Assembly: GCA_029891345.1 (NCBI GenBank) | Contig: CM057009.1 | Location: 296,732,466 to 296,796,465 of the forward strand | Direction of reading: 5' to 3' | From: Dryococelus australis | Taxonomy: Eukaryota > Arthropoda > Insecta > Phasmatodea > Phasmatidae | DNA: 64,000 nucleotides | In this document: in pieces, positions 11,221 through 22,082 of the stretch | Layout: each line of letters begins with the position of its first letter | Numbering within the stretch: the first letter of the stretch is position 1 | Notes under the pieces: generated by a model | Told to the model about the DNA's origin: nothing | The model's input: only the letters and a program-made list of their open reading frames with translations | Databases searched by the model: none | Translations under genes and position numbers: made by a program

Positions 11221-13566
11221 GCAAAAAGATGCAAAGAGAGGATATATATGTATTATATGTATTATATATATATATATAGATATATATTACACACACAAAG
11301 GGGCATAGAATGTGCGAGTGTGGGGACACAAGGTTGTATTCTAGAGTTCGCGAGTTTCGCACTAGACAGCTGCTAGAGTGTGGTTTCCCCATTTCTACTA
11401 TAGTGAATACCAGCGACTGCGCTCTAGGTATGCGATATAGTTTGGCTGTATTGCCACTACGTGCGTTAGCACCACGCGTCATCACTGCTTCTGCTGACTT
11501 GTCAGATGTTGATTCCCCTCCCAGGTATCGCAGGCGAGTGTTACCTCGACAACGTGTGCCTCCAAGCCATACTGCATGTTACCGGATTCCGTAAAAGGTT
11601 GTGCAGGGTCTGTACATCAAAGAATCAATATTGGACGCGAGTTATAAACTCCATCAGATACTTCTCTTTTCTAAAATGCTGAATGCGGATAATAACTCTT
11701 AAGTTAAGAAAAAAACTACATTTTGTGAGCAGTTTAAATTTTTCCTCGATATTAAAATATATATATATATATATATCTATCATACTCGTACTCCAGTGAC
11801 TATGTTATTTTTAAATTTTGATTGATTTAATCGATAAGCATTGATGTAACGACCTACAGTAATAAGGAAATAATCTAGATGTGTTAGCTAGTTTCTTAAA
11901 ATGCTTACATAAAACAGGCTAGCAGTGGTTCGAAGAGTGTGGATCATATATGTTATGAACCATACGCCGCACACCCACCTTCCATGCCGGCTCGTGAAAG
12001 GGGCATTGTAGAAGCCTGTACGAGATCAAGCACGGTATCAGGCGTGTGCTCACATCGGCTTCAACACTTCACCAGCAGTGGCTGTGTAATGGCAAGGTGC
12101 GTGATTCTCTGCTACTTCGCAGTGGAGCACTGCGTTTATGGCAACGTGACTTGCTATCAACTTGGCACGTTGGATGAGCGTGTGTGCAGCTTGAAACATT
12201 AGATATGTGGCTCTTACACACCTCTATCAAAAATTATGGAAAATTTTTGTTTTATAATTGCAACATAAATTCTAACTAGCCTACAAAATTTCTGAAGGTA
12301 CAAGTGAGTATTTCGCTGTAGTTCAAAACGCAAATGCAAAAAGTGACTGGATTAATACGAACCTTTCGAGACCTAGTAGGCCTGCGTGCATAAAATAAAT
12401 GAATGTCAATACGGGCGTTAATCGTACTTATATTTTGGACGCTAACTCGCTGAAGGAGTTTCGATAGTATTTCGCAAGTTCACTTTCACAACCCGATATC
12501 AAGCAAATGATTGCGATAGTTTCTTCGCGAAGAGAGTATTGTTTGTCTTGAGACCATTTTTACACTGCTCCATCAATACTTTAGAACTCTAAAACTGTTC
12601 CATGACCTAAAGTATGGGAATACATCTCTACGAAGTCGCACTGTCTCGGTGTTAAGCGGCATGTAATAGTGAACATCATTAAACTCGTGAATTGAAAACA
12701 CTACATTTTAAAATCGTAAAACAAGAGAGACTGCTGTCCATGAAACTTACGATTGCCTTTTAAGTTGTGCGAAGCATTAAAAAATTTACGTCAAAGTTCC
12801 AAATGAAACTACCAGATTAACTCTGCTGCCTTGTAAACACGGTAATACTTATCTCGGGTTACAGTTTTATCTGCGGATGAAATAATTCCTACTTCCTATG
12901 CAACTTGTCCTACACGCCTTGTTTAGGCGTCTTAAGCGGCAACTTTGAGCACAATTTATACTAATATAATAAAGAAGAACGTGTTTGTTTATATGTAACG
13001 GCTAATCTCGGAAAATAGGAAACCACAAGGCCGATTCTAATAATTCGTTCACTTTTAGGAAGCTACATTCTTCCAGATGGACATAGGCTACGTTTAATTT
13101 TTTTTTTAAGCAGTGGGTAGTTAGGTATGTATTTCAATAACTTCACAAATTTGAGTGAAGCTATGGCGGGCTGCTAGTTAGTCGATATAAAAATACTATT
13201 CCAGATATAAGTGTGTAGGTCTTTCGTGTTACTATTGATCCAAATAAACTACACCTGGCGTTTTAACTTGAGTTTACGAACATTCGGTATTATTATACTT
13301 CTCTTTATTGGCATTTATTTGATTATCATCAATCCCATTGAATTTCTAAAATTTTCGTATATCCCCCCCCCACCCCCCTTCTTGGGACCTCAAACCGTAC
13401 AGTTGGTAATACAAATAACTTTTAAAACATAAAATTTTATCAAATAGAAAGGCGAGAAAAACTCAACTGTGCCTCCGGTGCAAAGACCAATACCCAATTA
13501 TGGTGAAGGAAAATAGCATAGTACGGTATGGCTACGTAATTTAAGTTTTTTTTTCACGAGAAAAAA
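11221..13566. other. Spacer with TA microsatellites
   Basis: Holds TA-rich microsatellites at about 11238-11290 and 11757-11776. The segment at about 12965-13105 (ATGTAACGGCTAATCTCGG onward) resembles the tail of a widespread arthropod interspersed repeat, but I could not classify it. A C-run lies at about 13363-13378. No gene recognised. Confidence 0.4.
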
Positions 13567-13690
13567 CACAGTGGGCTCTGTTAGTGACTGGTCTCTCACG
13601 TCTGAGGTCCCCGGCTTGACACCAGTCCCCGCCGGAATGGAAACTTTCACACAGGAAATTGTCTTGTGGGGATTGTGGCAAACACTGGCG
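13567..13690 (+). mobile_element. Possible tRNA-like SINE head
   Basis: A box A-like stretch (GTTAGTGACTGGT) followed about 35 bp later by a box B-like stretch (GGCTTGACACC), in a locally GC-richer patch with CCGCCGGAATGG nearby. It differs from the main SINE family of this window and no target-site duplication was found. Confidence 0.35.
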
Positions 13691-14894
13691 TAGTGTGTGT
13701 GTGTTTTATCGCGGTTCTCTAGTTTCCTTCCCCTTCTTCATTCCTCTATGTCTACACCCCCAACTCATCTCATTCAGACTTCGGGTTGGCTAGAGCGACA
13801 CTTCTATAATCTATTCGCGGTTTCCCACACTTTCAGAATCAAGCCTTTGCGTGTTTGCCGTTTCCTAAGCGTGCCACATAGGACAAGCGTTTTAAACTTG
13901 TTAGCAAAAAAGTAATTTATATTTGGTTAAATTACAATTTAATTTACATTCCATGAAATACATTTCATTCATAATTAATATGAATTAAACAGAAAATAGG
14001 AGTCTATAATACATTGTATGAAATAGTTCTTATGCAAAAAATTACTTCAGTATGCGCACGAATTCGGTGTATTCGTATCTTTGGTGTAATGCCTGGACTT
14101 TGTTAAGCTTCGTTTGCATGAGGAATCCTTGGAAGTAGTTAATCAGGGCTCCAGAAAGGTTAAAAAAAATCTTTATGTCTCATGGAACTCCCCGACTTTT
14201 CCCAGTTTTCCAGATAGAATCTTACATTTTCTCTGCCCTAGTTTCAGGATCAAAAGCTTCCAATACCATATTTTTACATCGCTGACAGAACAAATTGGCT
14301 GTCAGCAAAGTTGAATTAAATTACACCGCAACAAAACGAGACAACCGGATCGAAATGTTATTCTCAGTCTATCGATATTTCTCGCGATACACATTATTGA
14401 ATTCACACGAGTGCCCACTATAAATACACAAATACTTAATTTGAACGGATAGATCCTATGTTACAAGGCAAAAATGTATTATTGCTGCGGACAAACTAAT
14501 TTTGTGAAAAGCTTTCGCACATGCTAGATTTCAATACCCAATGTGCGTACGAGCAGTTTCCTATTACTTATTGGTGGTGTGTGTCTTGTGTACATTTTCC
14601 TACCTGACTGGCCAATCAAAATTACGCAACATCAATACTGTACGTATGTGATTCGTGAGCAAACACCTAAGACTCATAACACGGAAATCGCCCAATCACG
14701 AAAGTGCATCTGAGCTAAAGTGTTACGAAATAAAACTGGTCGTGAAATTTTTTCGCAAAATTCGGGTGTCACTAATTATTACCAGTTAACCAACATAAAA
14801 ATTTAAATTTTGCAAAGCATATGCCCACAACTACATTATGCTGTATTCACACAACTAACAGTTTTTGGAGAGTAGCAATCATTAACGTTTTCCC
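13691..14894. other. Spacer, no gene seen
   Basis: AT-rich, with a few short frames (60-72 residues) that have no domain. No repeat recognised. Confidence 0.45.
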
Positions 14895-15545
14895 TTACCC
14901 AGGTGAAATTTCGCGACTTTTCCTTGTCACATAAAATTCCCTCACTTCTCTCTGTGGGTGGACAGGTTTTACGGCCCGAAAGCCGGCACACCCTCCTTCC
15001 ACCCGCAGTGCAAATATACTTGGATGAGCAAGACCGTGCACGGCACTTTCACCTCCTCTCTCTTCGGGCCATTCACTTTTCTTAGTGCCTTTACTCTGTA
15101 TTCTACCGGTTTTCTCGGCAAAACCAGCCCTTCTCGCCATTCAGAGATATTCCGACTCCTGATTTAGAAGCCTCTCAGCCCGAATACCCCCTCATGGGTC
15201 ATCAGAGATTTGCTTGTCTTGCCACTTATCGTATTCCTCCAATTTTCTACCAATTTTAGTCGAACTTATTCCAGATCTTGTGAAGAGCTTAATCTGTCTT
15301 TACATTTTCCGATATTAAGTGGATAGCCTTAGCTTCACCGATCTCTTTCAGCCATTTCCTTATGCCTTCGGTCTCGAGACATTCTGAGATCACATGTTTT
15401 TACAGTATCGTCTATTCCACATACATCACATAAATAAGATTGCACTAACCACATACTGTGAAGCTTCGCATTGAAGTTCCCATGGCCTGTATAGAGCTGC
15501 GTGCTATAACTGTTGGTAGTAATACACTATCTACCAAAAGTAATT
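14895..15545 (-). pseudogene. R1-clade retrotransposon ORF2 C-terminus and 3' part
   Basis: On the minus strand about 15490-15380 encodes TGHGNFNAKLHSMWLVQSYL followed by CxxC (CDVC). This is the conserved C-terminal zinc-knuckle neighbourhood of R1-type ORF2 proteins. It is followed by a degenerate tail with several stops and a purine-rich stretch to about 14895 that probably contains the 3' UTR. The same element's reverse transcriptase end lies at 16915-16560 on the same strand; a Tc1 relic separates the two. No intact frame remains. Confidence 0.7.
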
Positions 15546-15579
15546 AACCACCGAGCAAATATAGTGGACAGGTACCGTC

Positions 15580-16575
15580 ACCCCGTTAGAATCTCTTAGG
15601 GCCACCTCTTGCGGAGATAACAGCAGTCACCCTGTCTAGAATGCTCTCTACGAGTGTGTGCAGGACATCCACGAGGATTCGTCGCCATTGCTCTTGCAAC
15701 CATTCCACGAGTTGAGCAACGGATTTTGGCCGCGCCTGACGAGCCCTCACCCGGCGATCCAATTCGTCCCAAAGATGGTCTATAGGTTTGAGGTCGGGGC
15801 TCTGGGGGGCCAGTCCAATCGGCGAACATTGTTGTTGGTGTATCGCTGCATAGTAGCCCTTGAAACATGGCACCTGGCATTGTTATCCTGGAAGTAACAC
15901 GGATCCATTCCGTAAAAAACGCCACAATGTTGGGAGCATTTCACTATCCAGAATGTTACAATAGGCCTCTGTGTTCATGCTACCACAGAAACACCAGCGG
16001 TCCTACGCCTAAGACCATGAAACAGCCCCAAACCATCACTCCACCACCACCTAATTTCCTAGTTGGCACTATACACTCAGGCAGACACCACACCCACACA
16101 CGTCCATCGGACCGGAATAATGTAAAACTCGACTCCTCACTACACAGAACAGATTTCCACTGCTCCAGTCTCCAGCTACGGCGGTACGAACACCACCTAA
16201 GTCGCCGAGCTTTATTGCTCGTGATATGGGGCTTATGTGCAGCTGTTCTTCCGAAATATCCAAGTCTGTGGGCCTCTGCACACAATTCTCAAATGTAAAC
16301 ATACTGCAGTTGCTGCATGAAACTCCTGTCTGATGGTAACCATGGGTTGTGCCCTATTTTTGACGATCTTTTCAGAGTTCTGCGATTTCTGTCGGTCAAG
16401 ATTGGTGGTCGCCCAGAACTTTCAGCGTTGGCACAATGCCCATCGATCTTCCACTTACACAGGACGAATGCGACCGTTGATTTGGGCCTGTTTACCTTCC
16501 GTGCAATCGCCCGGCTAGACAGCCCACCGACATGGCAGCCCACAATCACGCTCTTATCGAAGTCCGATACCAATA
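15580..16575 (-). pseudogene. Tc1-like transposase relic
   Basis: Minus strand, N to C. A helix-turn-helix region reads DFDKSVIVGCHVGGLSSRAI then RKVNRPKSTVAFV and GRPPILTDRNRRTLKR (16570-16350). The DDE domain reads EAHRLGYFGRTAAHKPHITS, EQWKSVLCSEESSFTLF, VWVWCLPECIVP and GGGGVMVWGCF (16280-16000). QDNNARCH is near 15890, and PPQSPDLKPIDHLWDELDRR near 15800-15745. The catalytic triad is damaged: the first acidic site reads E (SEES, family SDES) and the last reads D (PIDH, family PIEH). Several frameshifts exist, one in the C-run near 15808. The N-terminal start, both inverted repeats and TA flanks are missing. Function lost. Confidence 0.85.
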
Positions 16576-16915
16576 GATCGATGGGCAATACACCCGCAAG
16601 CACTGAGAGTGATACATTAGGTGCTGTTTTATATGCTCGAGTAACAGTCAGCAGTGTCGCCCTTTGAGCGCTGATGAGCTTCCTCGTGTGCCATGACAAT
16701 TAAGCTCTGTGGTACCACATCACAGCTTTATATGTAATTAATGCCTCAAATACTGCTTTATAGATTGTTCTTAATGTGCTGTAATCGAGGCCACAACACG
16801 TGTTCCCGATTCTTTTAAGTTTCTGGAACACCACCACAGCTTTCCGTGACAAACATTCTATATGTTTAAGGAAGCTCATCTTATTATCCATGATAACTCC
16901 CACTTATTTAATCCG
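16560..16915 (-). pseudogene. R1-clade reverse transcriptase C-terminal segment
   Basis: Minus strand encodes GVIMDNKMSFLKHIECLSRK (the 'YLGV-D' region after the RT palm), then KRIGNTCCGLDYSTLRTIYK, ALITYKAVMWYHRA, an in-frame TAA (about 16697), and SWHTRKLISAQRATLLTVTR with GVLPIDLL. This order is characteristic of the thumb and connection region of R1-type ORF2. The reading frame runs directly into the Tc1 helix-turn-helix without a recognisable transposon end. Upstream of 16915 no further RT is visible, so this piece is truncated. Confidence 0.8.
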
Positions 16916-19900
16916 TTAAGCCCCGAATTAATTTCAGAGCTCAAATGTTGCATTAATTAGATTTTATTATGTGCGCTATACGTGGGTAACACAGTCAACA
17001 GATTGCTTTGTGTGTACAGTGCTGACCATAAATATCGTTAATCTACAACATGTCTCCGATCATGAACACGGGGACTGAAAGGATTAAACTTTTGTACATG
17101 CATGAGTGGACACACTGATATACCGGGTGAGTCGCCAGTGTCTATTTTGACGTGAACAAGTCTTTAAATTTGCAACCATGGTGGGAGGCAATCCAGAAAA
17201 TTCGATAAAATTGGGGGATACAGTTTGTCATTGCAGCTCCGAATCTATCGTCTACATTCAAAATTCAATTACACAACTAGATTGCCAAAGGATCAAAGAA
17301 TATGTTACATTGTAGGTTCTCGTTACCGCGCCTCGTCTGTTATCTGAACATTCGACACCGTTGTCAGCCTGCGCCAATCAGCGGAGCAAAAATAGAGAAT
17401 CACTACAACACAGCACGTGCGTGTTGATTCCTTTCCATCAAGACAATAAGCGATGACTGTCATTTTATGTCACCTGAAGAAACAATTGCTTGCAGCGAGG
17501 CAGATGTGCATTATGAAGAAGGGAATCTTCGCGTACCAATGTATTAGGTAGACGTCGCAACAATTTGTTTAAACACAAACGGATGCGCATTCTTTGAAAA
17601 TACACTGCTTCTCAACGCATTGCTGACATAACACTATCCGTTCACCGCTTACTGTACCGAGTACGAATCGACACGCACGTGATGTTCTGCTGCGACTGAT
17701 TTTTTGTTGAACGGGTAGTATTGTGTGCGGGTTGCATAGATACGGTAAAGTAGGCGCGGGCGACTGCGCCGGTATATCTCGGGCAGGGTAGCCGACTAAT
17801 ATTAGCGCCATGCGCGAGCTGGCTCGCATTTGAACCACACGTGGAGTATGGTTCATATGAAGTTGAGAGTTAGCGACGGAGCGGAAACTGAATTTGGCGG
17901 CGAGGCACGTCATGAGCCCCCGGCGACGGCCAATCGCTTCCACGCTGCTAAACTATTTTCATCCGGAAGTTACGTCAACAAATTATGGCCTTCCTTTCAC
18001 TCATCGCGTGACGTATATAATAAAACAGGCAAGATAATCTAGCTCGTCCGTGATACAGACGCTACTTCCATATCTATTTTCAAATACCAGTACACTACAT
18101 GAGAGAAGCTCAAAATAATAGTTCCTGGTTGGTTTGTTGACTTATCTTTTAATATTAAGAAATGAGTGCTTGAGAGATGTTTGAAAGCGAACTTTCCGTG
18201 GATTTTAAAGGTATTGCATGCGATAGAGAAAACGGTGGTTTAAATACCCGTGAATCGACCCTTAAGACAATAGAAAAACTATAAAACCGGTTTTTCAAAT
18301 TCCAGACCACGATGGCCAAAAAAAATGTAACGGAAGCACATAACCGAACAGGCAAACGCTACTTACCCGTCAAGAAAATTCACTTTGTTCTTTATTCAAA
18401 TGTTAGTATTTTACAAATCTTAATCCTTGGAAGCAAAACAAAATATAAGATTTCTACTACTGGTTCTTTACCACACGTTTGAATATCTGGGACACCGAGG
18501 TAGGGCGTTTCAGCAGAGTAACACTATGGAGCCAAATCTCGCCGCTTATGAAACTGGTGACAAGCAGTAAACGCAAATTAAGCATATCTGTCAATCTGAA
18601 ACATGCTACACATTCTTGAAAAAAAAAATCCTGGCTGCCAAGGAGAATGACAAAAGATAAGCAATGACAAAAAAAAACTTAACACTAAAATTTTCAGGCG
18701 GCTACTTATTCAACTCTGTGTACTGGAGGATTCACCAGAAACAAAAATCTGCCATATTTATTCAGATCATAAAAACACAAAAGTTACATTTTAGTGAACA
18801 CTATGAACACATATACGTTCATTTCAGTAAATAAAGAGAGTTTGTGAACAACGACGAACAACAGGCATTACTGTTATGAACGTTACGAAATGCGTAAAAA
18901 AAAAAACACTGATGCTGAATCGAAAGTATCTAAATTTGTACAACATACTTCCACGATGATATTTATTACTCTATGCAAGTTTCATGTAAATATGTTCACA
19001 TAATTTGTTTTTATAATGAGAAACTGCACGAAAGTTTAGCGTCAATCCTCTTCCTGCAAAATCACTTTACGCTTATAAAATTATTTATGACTATTTTTAT
19101 GACTTAGTGACAAAATGCTACCTAACCGAGGATTGTGCAGTAAGTTTGGTTAAATAAAGTTGGATAGTTATGACGAGTAAACTTAATAAACGTCACGATA
19201 TTTGTTTGAGAAATTTGGATGGTTTCAGTTTCTATCAAATATCAAATATACGTTACTTGTCTTTTACGTATTTTTCGTACTCAGTCCTGTTTTTCCCACG
19301 ACAGACATCTGCATCGCAATGGCGAATGTCCAAAAATCTCCATCAGAAGTTGGTTTTATGAAACCATTTAAGAGTCTGCTTCGTCCCTTTGCCGAAATTC
19401 TTCGTTTTCGCATCATAATTTCGGATTCTCGGTGGTTGCCGACACTAAACCATTATAAAAGATTTACATTCTACGAGGAGTTTAGTATTTTTGTGTCTCA
19501 TAAGTGTGTTATCTGCTAGTTAGTCGTGAACATACTTATTTTGCAAGCAGAAAATAAAAAACAAACTAGTAAATTGTAACTTTTCTATAATCAAACATTT
19601 CCGATAACACATTCGAAACTGAAACGAAAACTAAGTATTTCTGCAATAATAGGCGATGCCGAGCCGTAACGTGTTCGCATTAGGGTGGCGGAACCAGGGG
19701 TCAGGGGGTGTCACGATACCCCTTTATCATCTGCTGGAACTGTTTCATACAAGAAAAAATAAACCCGCACTAAAACATTTACATTTGTTGTTAATAAACA
19801 TTTCAGTACAACTTTCAAATATAATTTCTTCTACATTTTAAAGGTTTCTAGTGTAATGATGCAGTGTTTCAAGTTTTATATGCTATGATATTTGTTTACG

Positions 19901-20120
19901 AATAATCAGTTATTGCGTTAAAATAAGTATATAGTTCTGTTTCTTATAAGAAAGTATATATTAAAAACGTAGTAACATTTTTTTCTGTCATATTGCGATA
20001 TTTGCTAGTGTTAATATAAAAATCAACATAAAATACGCAAAAATGTTAAAAAATAGTTTTAAGTTCCATGGCCCCCTAATGACCAACACCTTCCGCCGAC
20101 CCTCCATGGGGCTCACCACT
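16916..20120. other. Long spacer, no gene seen
   Basis: Mostly AT-rich. A patch at about 17330-17960 is less AT-rich, with overlapping frames (17569-17943 minus, 17830-18042 plus) lacking domains. ATACCGGGTGAGTCGCCAG at about 17121 looks like a mariner-type terminus, but no partner was identified. A-runs lie at about 18898-18907. Confidence 0.4.
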
Positions 20121-20404
20121 TTGTTCATGCGTCGGGCGCGTGAAACTGCGAAAAAAAGTAATTACTTCACAAATTTGGTCATTCTTTCACTGCCCATAAA
20201 AAAAAGCTAAATATATCATTTCTGTATTACCAGATTTTTACTTAACAAAATTCAACGTTCAAGACAAGGAACTACTTCCGCCTAAGTCGTTCCCTACTTT
20301 ACTGTGCGCACGCCAGTCAATGCGCCCGTTTAAGTATATGCAGGTAAGAGCAATTGTGTATTTCAAAGATTGCCTTAAAACTGCTCAACCTAACACGAAC
20401 AGCC
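20121..20404 (+). mobile_element. F1 MITE, 3' portion of long subfamily
   Basis: TTCATGCGTCGGGCGCGTGAA, AAGTAATTACTTCACAAAT, a GTTAAGT-like interior, TTTAAGTATATGCAGGTAAG and the end CTGCTCAACC...ACGAACAGCC match the distal two thirds of 8831-9255. The left terminus is lost. Confidence 0.65.
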
Positions 20405-20417
20405 TAATCATACAGCA

Positions 20418-21104
20418 TGTTGCAAAACTGCGTGTCAATACTTAGGAAAAAATTCCTCACATCTGGAGGATATAGAAATATTATATTAACACAGGTCCGC
20501 AAACGCTTCGTTTCTTTACTACAACCGTAATACACAACGTACAATGTATGGCCCGCGAGCTGTATCATGTTACTGTGGAATGCCATCGCAGCTTTATAGA
20601 CGGCCGCCCCATACCAGCCCCCGAGGAGCCCTGATTTGAATCCACTAGATTTTTATTTTGTGGGCACATTTAAAGGCAACCCCAGTGGACGATGTGGGCA
20701 ACCTCCGTAACCGTATTGTGGCGGGGTGCGAAACAATCCGAAATTTTCCAGGGATTCATTAACGCATCCGGGTGTCCATGCAACGGCGAGTTTATGGATG
20801 GGTTCGTACTGACGAAGAGCATTTCGAACATTTACTTTAGTGCCGGCGATAAGCTTTCACACATGTGTGATAAATTCCTGTGCAGTGCCTACTGTTCTAG
20901 GAGTAGTGTCTTGTCGTGCAAACTAACGCTGCGATGGTATTCCACAGTAACACGAACCAGCCGGCGGGCCATACACTGTACCGTACGTTATGTATTAAGG
21001 GCTGTAGAGACGAAACGAAGCATTTGCGGGCCTATGTTCATATAACTTTTTTTTTCATCCTCCAGATGCGAAGAATGTTTCCCCAAAGTATTGCAGCCAG
21101 AGTT
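20418..21104 (+). mobile_element. Deleted mariner-like element with long inverted arms
   Basis: The arm at about 20425-20590 is the inverted counterpart of about 20933-21090 (shared words include GCGGGCCATACA-type, ACGAAGC, CATCCTCCAGATG). Between them lies the C-terminal end of a DDE transposase. The arms are about 75-80% alike by eye. Total length is far below an autonomous element, so this is an internally deleted derivative. Confidence 0.7.
20605..20842 (+). pseudogene. Transposase C-terminus (HFEHLL type)
   Basis: Frames read in succession: RSPDLNPLDFYFVGTFKG, then VDDVGNLRNRIVAGCETI, then GIHQRIRVSMQRRV and DEEHFEHLL followed by TAG. This order (PDLNPLDF then a basic helix then HFEHLL-stop) is that of the C-terminus of a widespread arthropod Tc1/mariner-superfamily transposase. 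Two frameshifts or indels break it. The normally conserved 'PLDFFLWGHLK' is altered to FYFVGTFK. It sits between the inverted arms of 20418-21104. Confidence 0.75.
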
Positions 21105-21559
21105 TCAATCTCTCCACATTGTTCCCGAATCCAATGACAAGATTTGTTCCTATATTTACCCCCACAATGGAACACATCCTCGACATAAAAATAAGTGTGC
21201 ACGGCTGGGGACAAAGACAAGCCGAACACTGTCTGGTAGCCACATCATTTTATAGAAAATATGGTAAAAATTCTCACAGACACTCCATAAGATTGCGGAT
21301 AGATTCTAAGCAACCGTCTTTCTGTAAATTTCACAGTACCATCTGAGAATTCGAACATCTCAGAAAATTTAGTTTTGTATGCTACTTCAGGATTTTAAAT
21401 CATTACGGGCATTATTTTCAATTCTTGTCACGCAAGTGTTTTAATGTACATCAATAACCTTTTCTTACACACAAATTTTGTTCTGAAGAGATTTGAACAC
21501 GAATCAAAATGCCATGCAATGGCCGGTGGTTTGCGGAAAGGTAAATGTAACTGCCAGGG

Positions 21560-22082
21560 GTGGGGGAAGGAAAACTTAAGGATATCCCAAGGAAAGAGGA
21601 TAATGAAGAATTGTTGACAAAGGTGTGGAAACAAATTCTTGAAGACAAAGGTATAAAGAGTGAGGAATTTCTGAGAAGAGCTTCAGTCCGACTACCAACT
21701 GGAAGAAATAAAGAAACAGTGAATGTGGTGATAGTTTCTTGTGCCATTAGAAAATTATTCTGTTCAATACTGCGTATATTGAATAAGCGGGTTATAAAGT
21801 GCGAGACTTTCTGGTTCCACTCAGATGCTACAAATGCCAACAATACGGACATAAAATTAAATGCTGTAAAGGACAAGAAAGATGTTCAACGTGCAGTCAG
21901 GAAGGACATAAGTACTCTGAAAAGGATAAATGCAAAGGCAACAAAGAAAATCCTGCCTATGCAAATTGTTTAAAGGATAAAAGGACCATAATCACAGAGT
22001 TGATTCGAAAAAATGTCCGCATTATGAACGAGCATTTACTGCGGAGCTGAAAAGGATCGGTTATGGAGATGCACGAATAAGA
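21560..22082 (+). pseudogene. Retrotransposon ORF1 (gag-like), frameshifted
   Basis: The first part (21560 to about 21800) encodes a lysine/glutamate-rich segment with RRASVRLPTGRNKETVNVV. The frame then switches to one that carries RCYKCQQYGHKIKCC (C-x2-C-x4-H-x4-C), CSTCSQEGHKYSEKDKC and, near 22015, KCPHYERAFTAELKRIGYGD. Two to three zinc knuckles followed by a 'CP-Y' motif is the usual end of R1/jockey-group ORF1, which binds the element RNA. At least one frameshift near 21800 and another near 21990 break it. Confidence 0.75.

Noticed and set aside
15867..16298. 143-residue plus-strand frame
   Set aside because: Shadow of the minus-strand Tc1 transposase, whose motifs are unmistakable.
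17121..17140. Mariner terminus ATACCGGGTGAGTCGCCAG
   Set aside because: A single motif. The candidate partner near 17770 is too weakly inverted to define an element.
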